Assembly: GCA_916613615.1 (NCBI GenBank)
Contig: OU744732.1
Coordinates: forward strand, 57,620,727 to 57,684,726
Length of the DNA: 64,000 nucleotides
From: Steromphala cineraria
Taxonomy: Eukaryota; Mollusca; Gastropoda; Trochida; Trochidae
Direction of reading: 5' to 3'
Under the pieces are notes generated by a model. That model was given only the letters and a program-made list of their open reading frames with translations, was not told the origin of the DNA and searched no databases. Shown piece by piece: positions 22,523 to 32,268 of this stretch. Numbering within the stretch: the stretch's first letter is position 1; each line of letters starts with the position of its first letter. The position numbers and the translations under genes were made by a program.

Positions 22523-22536
22523 ACAATGATTAATGA

Positions 22537-23935
22537 TTTGTTCTGTCTACAAAGCTGTGATGGAAGGAAAAGCCAGAAAAAGTCCACCCAAGAAGAAAAT
22601 GAATAACTAGAAATTGTTAAGATAAAGAAATCCTTTTCAAAACAAAAGTCTTTTTAAAATGAAACTAATGAATATTTAATCAAATTGGCAGGTTAAGAAG
22701 CCATTTACTTACATATAGAAATTGAACATGTAAATAATAAGCACATGTATATTCTTTGTAATACTAATGAAACTCACATATGAATGATTTGGTTCAAACT
22801 TTCTAGTTAGTAAGTGAATCCGACAGGGTGGACGTTTCCCACCTTCTTTTATTATATTAAGAATTGATAAAAGAATAAAACATAACAACAGGTGACAAAG
22901 CATATTTCAGTCTCAGTAAATCATGCCCTGGTAATACTCGCTACAGTCACATATTGAGTCTAGCAAGATGCAGGAACTTGTCACTTAAGTCGACCTATCG
23001 AATTGATCATCTTACCAATTTCAAACTAATAAAAATAGTAGTATCCGCATTATGGTTTGGTAAATCCATTAGTACGCCTCAGGTTTGATGTGAGGGTCAT
23101 TGGTCGCCAAAAGGTCGGCTGAAGCGAATAGAACCATCTTACTAGAATCAATGTTGGAGTGTAGCCAATCTCATTAAAATATGATCTATTTGCGCAATCT
23201 GCGTAACGTACAGAAGCAATCAAGAAATCATTTTAATGAGATTTGGAGTGTTGCAAGTATTATTGAGGCTATATGTTTACTTAGATTGTGCATAACCTAG
23301 ATCGTATTAAAGTAATATTTAGTTCTTTTCTTGCCCTTTAATCCTCAGTCTAAGTTAACCTAGCCTCAATATTACCCGTTTCATTCAGATATTGAGTCTA
23401 TAAAGGTTTAGTAGAAGATTTTTTAAAATGTTAGAACAAAAACATTATGATGTTCAAAGGAAGATGACTCAAAGGACGCCTATTAATTTCAATATGTTTT
23501 TCAATCAAATAAAACAAGATATGTAAATTTCAAAAAAATTTCCAGACATGATTCTTCAAGATTCAGGAATAAAATAGCTCACTAACAGTTATTTCCGGTC
23601 ACAATTTCACACGCTTCAACGAAAATGGATTGGGCTGAGAATGGACAACTGTTTAGATTTTCAAAACATATTTAGATGAATTAACAATTATGCATTAAGT
23701 AATAATGAAAGTAAATGAAAGATCGGAGTCAATGCGGGTTACACTTTCATTAAAAATATGTATGAGGATTTACTAATAGATCTTCTTAATAAACATTCTA
23801 AGCACCCTAAATTCTTTTGTTATCATTTATTTATCTCTGTACACAATCGCCATCGGCCCTAAGTACAACATAGTCCATACATAGTTATAATGATATATAC
23901 TTGCACAAGCAGTTTGATAGCTATTTCATAAGTGT
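22537..23935. other. AT-rich, no gene seen
   Basis: One small inverted repeat, ATCTCATTAAAAT (about 23169) against ATTTTAATGAGAT (about 23229), is present, plus a weaker one built on TATTGAGGCTA/TAGCCTCAATA (about 23270 and 23365). No coding signal. Confidence 0.35.
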
Positions 23936-24246
23936 TTAAAGGGGCAGTACCACGTTTTTTGATAATTTTATATTTTTAATTTTTCACTGATAATTGTAAT
24001 TTCATGCTAAATGTATTATTTTGACAGTGACAAAAATCTCATTACAAAAAAAAATCATCCATAGTCAGAGGACAAAGTATAAATATTCACATAAAATCCA
24101 CTGGCGGCCATTTTGTGTGAACACCTTTAATTCAGTTTGTGTAAGAAAAATGAATCGCATGGCTAAATTTAACATTATATATTTGAATTATCATATATTT
24201 GACATCACCTTATATTCCCCCTAAAAACGTGCTACTGCCCCTTTAA
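23936..24246. mobile_element. TTAA (piggyBac-like) MITE, complete
   Basis: The element is 23940-24242, with inverted ends AGGGGCAGTACCACG and CGTGCTACTGCCCCT and TTAA duplicated at 23936-23939 and 24243-24246. The roughly 300-bp interior is AT-rich and non-coding, with a conserved TGGCGGCCATTTTGTG-like core shared with the copy at 48263. It lies in opposite orientation to that copy. Confidence 0.85.
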
Positions 24247-24343
24247 GGCGGAAATTAGACGCGCGGTAAATATAACAAGCCACTTCTCTTAGAAAGGACT
24301 CTTGATGGTAAGACATAAAAAAGATTCACAAATCTAAACATCT

Positions 24344-24367
24344 GGGGGGGGGGGGGGGGGGGGGGGG
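24344..24367. repeat. G homopolymer, 24 bases
   Basis: An uninterrupted run of G lies about 80 bp before the long direct repeat flanking the LINE. The length may be imprecise in any assembly. Confidence 0.9.
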
Positions 24368-24447
24368 ATATGTGACTATGTGTCCAGGCCCACCGACCTA
24401 TAGTGGGTACCTCGTGAGGTTAAGAGTGTCATGAACTCTGTGCGTCA

Positions 24448-25058
24448 CATGGCTGCATGTGTTGTATGCTCCCCCGGGAATTGAGCTGGCGAAAGATGTG
24501 TCATGACGATTGATACCCAATGATCGAAGGAAAGCCAAAGCGCCTTTAAACAGCACTTTCTGAGCTGGATGTGGCGCTTTACAAATAATTACCACTATAG
24601 TAGGTAGTACATGTAATTTAGTAATCACTTGTCGTGAATGACCCCTGCATATAATACAGGGTACTGTAGAAGTTTCGCAGATTGAGATTGGTGGTGAGCC
24701 TGATCACTCGGTCATTTTGTTCATGTAGTAAGTTGTGTCACTTAATGTTGCCAAGTCGTTTTGTCAATGGAACATATTTAAATTCGTATGAAAGGATTAA
24801 TCAATCGATATCATTTAAAATCTAAAATGAGGTACGTTGCCTATATGAAAGTCGCAGGAGCAATTTTAAGCAACCCGTGAAAGCTCGGCTCAATTTGCCC
24901 TGGTAGTGTTAGGGGAAAGCTCACAGAAATTTGCTTCATGTAAAAAGGATGTTTTCAAAGGGTTTCTTCAAGGAGTGATTCAGATAATTTGGGAAAATGT
25001 TTTTTAGTGACTATTCAAAGTAGAATCGAAATTTCAAGTTTGTTCCAAATAAAGAATC
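24448..25058. repeat. Left long direct repeat flanking the LINE (about 611 bp)
   Basis: This segment recurs at 27219-27829 with a constant offset of 2771 bp and only a handful of substitutions. It ends exactly where LINE sequence begins (AAATAAAGAATC then LINE). The arrangement is that of a target-site duplication, but far longer than usual. Confidence 0.92.
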
Positions 25059-27001
25059 CGGACTATGTAACAGCAGAACACTTGTGTAATGCTGGAGAAT
25101 TGTTGTACAAACACCTTGCCCACTTATACAACATGATGGTAAGCACCTGCCATACCCCACAAATAATGAGAACTGGAACCATTATTCCCATATACAAGGG
25201 GAATAACAAAGACAAAACCAATCCAGGCAATTACCGTGGAATCACTTTGACATCTATAATTGGTAAGATATTTGAGAGACTACTGCTGAACAAAATGGAA
25301 ATATATCTAAGAAGGGCAAATCCAACATTTCCAAACCGGTTGCAGTGTGGATTCCGCAAAGAACATGGAGCTAATATTGCCACATTCGTCTTAAAGGAAG
25401 TTATCTCCTATTACCAAGACAGAAATTCACTTGTTCATGCTGCCTTCCTTGACAACGAGAAGGCTTTCGACAGGATATGGCATGACGGACTGCTTCTGAA
25501 ACTGCACAATATTGGTGTTAGGGATCGTGCCTGGCATCTTATTCATCAATCATATAAAGAAGCACAAGCATGTGTCAAATACAACGGGCAGATAAGTGAG
25601 ACGTTTTGCATCCATCAAGGAGTAGGACAGGGTCGAGTGCTATCTGCATGGATGTTCTTAGTTTACATAGACGACCTGATATCAGAACTTGACAAACTTA
25701 AATGTGGACTTATTATTGGAACTAATCACATCCCAACTGTTCTTCTAGCTGACGACACCACTGTTGTTAGTACAACCGTGCATGGACTCAATATGTCGCT
25801 GAACAAAATCCACCAATATGCTTGCCAATGGAGGATGACATACAACGCCAGTAAGAGTTGTGTTCTATCTTTTCCAAAAAGTACTAATCATACCAAGAAA
25901 GCTGTATTCAAAATCGGAGATGTCAAACTACCTACTAAGTCCAGTACTGTGTACGCTGGATCAATCATGCATACAGAGAAGGCAAAAGAACGGACAAGTC
26001 GTGCATGTGCCAAGGCAAGGAAAACCATCAACTCACTCAGAGATGTAGGACTTCGTGCTGGAGGATTAAACCCTGTTTCCTCCTCCAATATATGGCAAAG
26101 AGTTATCTTCCCCTCCGCTTTCTATGCCTGTGAGCTATGGGTTAATATAAGTTCTACAGAAATAAAGGAAATGGAAGCCTTACAGAGGTATTTTGCAAGA
26201 CGAGTGCAAAACCTCCACAAGAGATCATCCACAGTTGCTACAACTCAAGTGCTAGGACTTTGGTCCATGCAAGGCAACATTAACAAATTGAAACTTTTAT
26301 TCCTTGGCCGACTATGTTGCTCAGCAAGTACAAATATTGTGAAACCCATACTGTTCATGAGAGCTGCAGAATATGTGTCAACGGTGGTTAAGAGTTCAAA
26401 ATCGATAGTCCACGATATCCTGACTGTGGCTAAGAAATATGGATTCTCTGATGTCATTGAAACATTTTTGCGAACAGGAACATTTCCTAGCAAAAATGTG
26501 TGGAAATCCATGGTGCAGAAGGCTATAGCCAAGATTGAACTAAACCAATGGAGAACAGATCTTCAACAGCGCCCAAATATGCACAGATTTGGTGCTATCC
26601 ACACGCGCCTCTGCCCTCATCGTCTGTGGAACCTATGTGTGTGGTATGACATGGACAATCCCCCTGTCTATGCTGTCATTAAGCTAGGCATATTGCCGGT
26701 CACACCAGGGCAATGTCTGATATGTGAGAGCGACAGCGAAGACATAGTGAAACATCAACTCCTGTACTGCGAAAAACTATCAGGTAAAAGGAATGCACTG
26801 AGCGAGATCCTCTTTGACAACATGAGCCTTGACAGATACGTCAGGCTTGAAGATGCTGCAGACGAGGTTAAAATCCTCACATACCTCGGAGCCCTTACCC
26901 CAGTTGTGGAGGACATGCCTCTTGATAGATGGGCCTGGTTAATGAACGTTATTGCCAAACACATCAGTGCATGGAATCTTGCTAGCATGCTATACCTGTG
27001 A
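24989..27001 (+). CDS. LINE reverse transcriptase, chimeric N-terminus
   Basis: A single uninterrupted 670-codon frame. Residues 1-23 come from the flanking target DNA; LINE sequence starts at about residue 24 (PDYVTAEHL). RT signatures: NYRGITLTSIIGKIFE (81-96), AFLDNEKAFDRIW with the first catalytic Asp at 155, QGVGQGRVLS (210-219) and LADDTTVV, where ADD is at 254-256 and Leu replaces the usual aromatic. A C-terminal CxxC...H...C knuckle spans 576-594. RT copies LINE RNA at the target site; without an endonuclease this copy cannot transpose alone. The open frame argues for a fairly recent insertion. The first ATG is in flanking DNA, so expression is doubtful. Confidence 0.85.
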   Translation: MGKCFLVTIQSRIEISSLFQIKNPDYVTAEHLCNAGELLYKHLAHLYNMMVSTCHTPQIMRTGTIIPIYKGNNKDKTNPGNYRGITLTSIIGKIFERLLLNKMEIYLRRANPTFPNRLQCGFRKEHGANIATFVLKEVISYYQDRNSLVHAAFLDNEKAFDRIWHDGLLLKLHNIGVRDRAWHLIHQSYKEAQACVKYNGQISETFCIHQGVGQGRVLSAWMFLVYIDDLISELDKLKCGLIIGTNHIPTVLLADDTTVVSTTVHGLNMSLNKIHQYACQWRMTYNASKSCVLSFPKSTNHTKKAVFKIGDVKLPTKSSTVYAGSIMHTEKAKERTSRACAKARKTINSLRDVGLRAGGLNPVSSSNIWQRVIFPSAFYACELWVNISSTEIKEMEALQRYFARRVQNLHKRSSTVATTQVLGLWSMQGNINKLKLLFLGRLCCSASTNIVKPILFMRAAEYVSTVVKSSKSIVHDILTVAKKYGFSDVIETFLRTGTFPSKNVWKSMVQKAIAKIELNQWRTDLQQRPNMHRFGAIHTRLCPHRLWNLCVWYDMDNPPVYAVIKLGILPVTPGQCLICESDSEDIVKHQLLYCEKLSGKRNALSEILFDNMSLDRYVRLEDAADEVKILTYLGALTPVVEDMPLDRWAWLMNVIAKHISAWNLASMLYL

Positions 27002-27218
27002 ATGAAAGTGTAATACATTAATTTGTACATACTGTCCAGTTTCCTTATTGCTTTTGTTCGTTTCGTTTGTTTCAATTTCACTTAACATGTGACTTTGCCT
27101 AAATATATGTTCTGTTCCTAACCTTACATGTAACTGAATGTACAACTCTCCTAATCATTGGTGGAAATAAAGAACATTCATTCATTCATTCATTCATTCA
27201 TTCATTCATTCATTCATT
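25059..27218 (+). mobile_element. 5'-truncated non-LTR retrotransposon (LINE)
   Basis: It begins abruptly inside the protein, just before the RT domain, lacks the endonuclease, and ends in a 3' UTR with AATAAAGAACATT and a (ATTC)n tail (about 27176-27220). It is flanked by direct repeats of about 611 bp. The C-terminal CCHC knuckle fits Jockey/CR1/I-type elements; I cannot fix the clade. Confidence 0.9.
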
Positions 27219-27829
27219 CATGACTGCATGTGTTGTATGCTCCCCCGGGAATTGAGCTGGCGAAAGATGTGTCATGACGATTGATACCCAATGATCGAAG
27301 GAAAGCCAAAGCGCCTTTCAACAGCACTTTCTGAGCTGGATGTGGCGCTTTACAAATAATTACCACTATAGTAGGTAGTACATGTAGTTTAGTAATCACT
27401 TGTCGTGAATGACCCCTGCATATAATACAGGGTACTGTAGAAGTTTCGCAGATTGAGATTGGTGGTGAGCCTGATCACTCGGTCATTATGTTCATGTAGT
27501 AAGTTGTGTCACTTAATGTTGCCAAGTCGTTTTGTCAATGGAACATATTTAAATTCGTATGAAAGGATTAATCAATCGATATCATTTAAAATCTAAAATG
27601 AGATACGTTGCCTATATGAAAGTCGCAGGAGCAATTTTAAGCAACCCGTGAAAGCTCGGCTCAATTTGCCCTGGTAGTGTTAGGGGAAAGCTCACAGAAA
27701 TTTGCTTCATGTAAAAAGGATGTTTTCAAAGGGTTTCTTCAAGGAGTGATTCAGATAATTTGGGAAAATGTTTTTTAGTGACTATTCAAAGTAGAATCGA
27801 AATTTCAAGTTTGTTCCAAATAAAGAATC
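27219..27829. repeat. Right long direct repeat flanking the LINE (about 611 bp)
   Basis: Second copy of 24448-25058, starting immediately after the (ATTC)n tail and ending at AAATAAAGAATC, after which it continues into unrelated sequence (ATTAGTCG...). It differs by single bases such as CATTATG for CATTTTG. Confidence 0.92.
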
Positions 27830-28261
27830 ATTAGTCGAAAAGCATCATATTTCGATTGCCGTGAGTATAATAGTCACTGGCTCTAAGCAATTGTAACAAC
27901 CCGTACACCCCTTCATTAATTAACTTACATTCTCCCAGTGTCTCTTCTTCGCCAAAGTTCAACCAATCGGTACAAAATCTCCCAAGCATTTTTGGACGGA
28001 AAGGTACCGTTCAGAATTGAAAATTCGACGGATTTTGCTGTAATCATAATAACAGTATGCTTCCGGAAGGTTTCTAATATGATAAAAACATAGTGTCAGC
28101 CTGTCAGCCAGACCTTAACACAATATCAAAAGCTACGCAAGTTTATAATAAGACTTGAGAGCTAAATGTTAGAAAATGAAGATCAGGCGCCTTTTTATAT
28201 CTATCCTTTTTTTATAATTTGAGATTTCAGAGGCAAATTGTTAGACTAGTAAAGTGTCCGG

Positions 28262-28502
28262 GTAAGCTCAGTGGTAGAGTGTCCGCTCGTCACCCGGAAG
28301 ACCGGGGTTCGCCGATTCCCGATCGCGTCATACCAAAAGACGTTAAAAGGTGGGAGTTGTTGCTGCCTTGCTTGGCACTAGGCATTGTAAAGACAGAACA
28401 ACGCATTAACTGGCGCTGCACCGTGGCTGCCGGGTGCCATTGGCATAAATCAAATTTCCAATGTACATGTACTGAGGACAATAAAGTGTTATTATTATTA
28501 TT
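28262..28502 (+). mobile_element. tRNA-derived SINE with A and B boxes
   Basis: A box TAAGCTCAGTGGTAGAGTG (28262-28280) and a B box interrupted by CCG (GGTTCGCCGATTCCC, 28307-28321) define a tRNA head. The body contains GACGTTAAAAGGTGGGAG and TTGCTGCCTTGCTTGGC, and the tail is AATAAAGTG plus (TTA)n to about 28502. The B-box insertion and long body rule out a functional tRNA. Confidence 0.75.
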
Positions 28503-28933
28503 CATCCTCCTGCTACATCAGCGTTTAAGTCTCCGCTAATGCTAAAAACTATCCCCTGATATCCTGCAATGGTTTTCTGTCGTATCGCTAAATAAAGCAA
28601 GCCAATCTTTCAGCGATAGCGGAAAACTAGTTTCTTGGCTTTGTTCCGCGTGTTCACCTCGTGATTCAAATTAACCAATAGGAGTGCTATTAGATGATAA
28701 ATCAGATTCTCATTGCAGTCTCCCGCTTAGCTTCAAATCACGCTCTCTTAGATTTCCACGTGCGACATCACTAGACAACAGTGTATGGAGTTCGAAAAAG
28801 TTTGACTGAAAACAAACAGGCTATAAATAGCGCTGAGCAACCACCCGTCAGCGAAACGACAGAAGACCATAGCAGGATATCAGGGGATAGGTTGTAGCAT
28901 TAACGGAGACATATACGTTGATGTAGCAGGATG
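28503..28933. mobile_element. MITE with about 90-bp inverted ends and ATTATT flanks
   Basis: The left end (CATCCTCCTGCTACATCA, then TCTCCGCTAATGCTA and ATCCCCTGATATCCTGC) matches the complement of the right end over about 90 bp. ATTATT flanks both sides (28497-28502, within the SINE tail, and 28934-28939), so it apparently inserted into the SINE tail. The interior is non-coding but contains a CTATAAATAG TATA-like box near 28822. Confidence 0.8.
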
Positions 28934-28939
28934 ATTATT

Positions 28940-29683
28940 CATTAAGTGAAACAAATAGGAAACACTTTGCCCCGTCCTCAACACACATGCATTAATTCAT
29001 AAAACGAGTGTAACTTATTAACCCTCTAACTTATATAAAATCCTTGATTTATTAATGATGCAATCAAGACTTCCCAAGTAATGTTTATCACAAACATTAC
29101 ACATAAATATAAAATTCTGTACTTTCAACTACTTTGCAATTGCAAAATACCTCATTGTGCTAGGCCTCATGAAAAAATTCTACGCACTTTTAACCCTTAC
29201 TTTAAACAGATTACCATCACTGAAACCATTCTCACGCACTTGTTACTTACCACTTATCGTCTCGAAAGACATAATTCCCAAAAGACAGAACGCTTAAAAC
29301 CACATGTCATGGTTGACAAATGATGCGTAACATGGCCTCTACTCTTTTCTATAATTGAACAGCCCATATAGCCCGATAATAGAAGACAGACATGTTGTTG
29401 TCTCTATAACATATATATGCACACATAAGGTTTAAACATATTTATATTTCAAAATAAGAAATAAGAAACAACTGGACACAACTGGACACAATATGCAATA
29501 TAAACAACAAAAAATATATAATTTATGAAAACATCTTTGTAGCCAAAAAAGGTTGTGTAAATCAGGCATTATGTTGTCGGAGATGCCTACAGTATGCTTC
29601 AGTAAACATCATATTTGCTACAGACAAAAATATGAGTAAATGCTATTCATCGAGGCCTTTACGTATGAACTGATGTTTGGATT
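28940..29683. other. AT-rich, no gene; probably the 3' UTR of the adjacent LINE relic
   Basis: The part nearest 29684 lies downstream of the minus-strand LINE stop codon and may be its 3' UTR; a short duplication (ACAACTGGACACAACTGG) is at about 29468. Nothing else was recognised. Confidence 0.35.
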
Positions 29684-29878
29684 TTAGGATATTGCTTTTT
29701 TTCTATCAATTGAGGATTCATTTCCTTGTGCATAGGAAAATGTATTTTTTAAGTCATGGCAGTTTCGACAAACAAACAGGTAATGAAGGGCGTCTTCTTT
29801 AAAATGGCAACAAGAACATCTATGTATTTCAGATAAGTGTCGGTTAAGATAGTTTAAATATTCTAGAGCGATACTGTG
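29684..29878 (-). pseudogene. LINE C-terminal fragment with CCHC motif
   Basis: On the minus strand the frame reads HSIALEYLNYLNRHL, then CSCCHFKEDALHYLFVCRNC, and stops with TAA at 29684-29686. The Cys-x2-Cys...His...Cys pattern with EDALHYLF is typical of the last domain of CR1/L2-like LINE proteins. A stop codon lies just upstream, so the rest of the ORF is lost or unreadable. Confidence 0.65.
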
Positions 29879-30484
29879 TTACATTTTATGTTCAATCGTA
29901 CAATTATCTGACAATCATAACCAAAGGGTGGTTTGATAATATATTTAAACAGATAATCTAGATGTTTACGAGATATACGCTATGTTAAATATATATATTG
30001 TCAAACAATTGATCCTTGGTCTTATTTTCTTATCGGTTCCTTTATTTGTAGTTTTCAAGAATCATAGTTTTGAAGCGTTAACACTTATATCGAATCTCCA
30101 ATACATGTAGATTATATTTTCTTTATTCTTAACATAACGATATACAACCAGAAGTAACTCTAAATAGTACAAGTGGAACTTGCATTAAAACAATTTATTG
30201 TCTCTTGTAAAATGCAATAATATATACAACATGACTTACAACTGGTTACTAGTGAATAAAGCGGGTCGGGTCAGTTCATTGATTACTAAGGGGTAGTCAG
30301 CACTGCTCAGTTAATAAGTGTCGTGATTGGTTTTGTCTTTTGTGAATTCTGTTTTTTGGGAATTCTGTGGGAAAACTTTTCTTATCCAAATTTTTTTATA
30401 CCAATTTTCTTTTTTGCACATCCGGTGTTGAGATTTTCAACTTCGGCAAATCAACGGAGTTGTAAAATTCAAAATGTTTGAGAA
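29879..30484. other. AT-rich, no gene seen
   Basis: No further LINE domain can be read upstream of the CCHC fragment, and no other feature was recognised. Confidence 0.35.
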
Positions 30485-30575
30485 ATGTGAACGACCGAAG
30501 AGGGAATCGAACCAGGGGCCTTAATGTTGTGATGCATCGCCAATATCAACCGATCTACTGAGGCTCGATATAGTT
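30485..30575 (-). mobile_element. tRNA-like SINE head, minus strand
   Basis: Read on the minus strand: CCTCAGTAGATCGGTTGATA resembles an A-box region and CTGGTTCGATTCCCTC a B box about 40 bp later. The anticodon arm does not fold convincingly, so this is a tRNA-derived repeat rather than a tRNA gene. Confidence 0.5.
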
Positions 30576-31086
30576 AGCGATATTTTGTTATTGTATCATG
30601 TCTACTAGTAGGTTTTTGTATTTTCCTATATAAGCCTATGTATAGGTACTAGTTTGTACCAAATTATAATGTATTGGACTTTATGTTTTTTTTAAAACGT
30701 AATGAAAAGAGTATTGTTTATATTTTTGGATCTAGTCAAGGCATATATACATAGAGATGGGTGGATAGCCCCTTTTCGTCAAATATAACTCGACCGGAGT
30801 GGGGTATAAGTCAAATATATCCACCCTTCACTCGGTACATAACTCAATATACCTACGCCTCGGAGACCCACGATTCAAACAGAAGGTGTACTTAGCGATA
30901 CACCTCGGGAAGTGTGGGGACATCTATTACATATTCAAGTTCATGTAAGTAATGCAAGGCGACATTGAAGGTGGAGCTTAATCATACACAGATAAAAGAT
31001 CCATTTTTTCATACTTGATGCGGTTCGGGATCAAATTTAGCTTTTTAGAATATAAATACAGTATAAACAAATGTAGTATAGCTAAT
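30576..31086. other. No gene seen
   Basis: Moderately AT-rich sequence without coding frames; TATATCCACCC-type words recur loosely around 30760-30830 (a weak inverted repeat GGGTGGATA/TATCCACCC). Confidence 0.35.
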
Positions 31087-31461
31087 CCTCCTATAGAAAT
31101 TCCAATTAACACTTTGGTTACGCTTGCGTGCATATTTTACTTTTGAGCTGCTGAGGCTAAACCAAACATGTCATCTTTCCTCGAATAGACGTCAGGCGTT
31201 AAATAAATTATTAAGCTACCGTAAACAAATGTGCAGATACCTACAGTTGTATATTGTGTACTTTGTGATCCCATCTCTGTTGAAAGAAAACGACTGCGTG
31301 TATCTTTATAAAAGTGTGGAGAGGTTCAGAATGCGTGTTAAATCATGCATAAATATGCAATTTATACAATTCAGGTTCGAATGGTTTAGTCTCAGGCAGC
31401 TCAAAAGTGAAATATGCACGCAAGAGTAACCAAACTGTTAATTGGAATTTCTATAAGGGGG
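31087..31461. mobile_element. MITE with about 75-bp inverted ends
   Basis: The left end (CTATAGAAATTCCAATTAAC, then ACGCTTGCGTGCATATTT and TGAGCTGCTGAGGCTAAACC) is mirrored by the right end up to about 31461 with a few mismatches. The interior has one 101-codon frame that spans the inverted ends and is not a real gene. I could not fix a target duplication. Confidence 0.8.
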
Positions 31462-31480
31462 TTGGATATAGTCTGTTTCA

Positions 31481-31482
<2 letters not shown>

Positions 31483-31516
<34 letters not shown>
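31483..31516. repeat. (AGAC)n microsatellite followed by a LINE-tail-like sequence
   Basis: About eight AGAC units are followed by AATAGTTTATTAACGTCTCAC. Read on the minus strand this is AATAAACTATT plus a (GTCT)n tail, like the 3' end of a LINE. Similar junctions occur at 45870 and 55070. Confidence 0.7.
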
Positions 31517-31518
<2 letters not shown>

Positions 31519-31721
31519 TAGTTTATTAACGTCTCACTCTCAAGACTATACTGGTCATTGTGTCAGGGTGATTTTTCTTGTGTGATTTTACTGCTGTGAT
31601 TTTATAATATGTAGTTTATACCTGGTGTATTTTAGGCCTCATGAGGCCTGGTTGTTGATAATGAATTTTATCTATGTGTAAATAAAGTATTTACTGTAAC
31701 AACATGACACAATAATAAAGT

Positions 31722-31722
31722 A

Positions 31723-31802
<80 letters not shown>

Positions 31803-31814
31803 CATTATTATTAT
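31722..31814. repeat. (ATT)n microsatellite, about 31 units
   Basis: A near-perfect ATT run with one ATC interruption. It is preceded by AATAATAAAG, as in retroposon tails. Confidence 0.95.
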
Positions 31815-32064
31815 AACACACAGTAATATAGTACATTCGCTAGTCAAGTCAGCAGCAAAACGAGATGTAAATCACTTCGTGTTATTTTATTTAACATTTA
31901 CTTTAACAAACCATGCATTTTGGTTTTTCAATATATTGGCTGTACTAAGTTTATCAAACACAATCATGACTTCTATTACACAATGTATTACAACTTCAAT
32001 AAAAATTTCTTAATCTAAATGTACAAGGTGGGACACTGCATCTACAGAAAACATGATGCCTCTC

Positions 32065-32205
32065 TGACCATTTCGAAACTGATCTTTCTTTATCGCGTAG
32101 AACAGTGAACAGTTTATTGTAGGTTGACTTCTTCTTATTAGGAAGAAGAGCATACACTAAAGGACACATTATACCATCTACCATCGCATAGACAATGTAC
32201 AGATT
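32065..32205 (-). pseudogene. Fragment of a MULE-type transposase
   Basis: On the minus strand the frame reads LYIVYAMVDGIMCPLVYALL, then PNKKKSTYNKLFTVLRD. This is the characteristic stretch of the MULE transposase domain that follows the first catalytic region. Flanking sequence in the same frame (lysine/isoleucine-rich, up to 32268) shows no further domain and no splice sites were established. It is probably a relic of an autonomous Mutator-like transposon, possibly related to the 9-bp-duplicating MITEs here, but that link is inference. Confidence 0.5.
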
Positions 32206-32268
32206 TGATATCAAATAAAATGAATTATATCGACAATATCGTTTTATAATTATTTTTATCAATTTCAA

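Noticed and set aside
24344..24367. Poly-G run as a functional G-quadruplex
   Set aside because: A pure homopolymer of uncertain length is more likely a microsatellite or sequencing-length artefact, and no neighbouring gene gives it a role.
26245..26532. Minus-strand frames across the LINE
   Set aside because: Antisense shadows of a well-supported reverse transcriptase frame.
28258..28330. Possible functional tRNA gene
   Set aside because: The A box is good, but the B box has an extra CCG and the sequence runs into a SINE body with an AATAAAG and (TTA)n tail.
31124..31429. 101-codon plus-strand frame
   Set aside because: It spans most of a long-TIR MITE, including both inverted ends, and has no motif.
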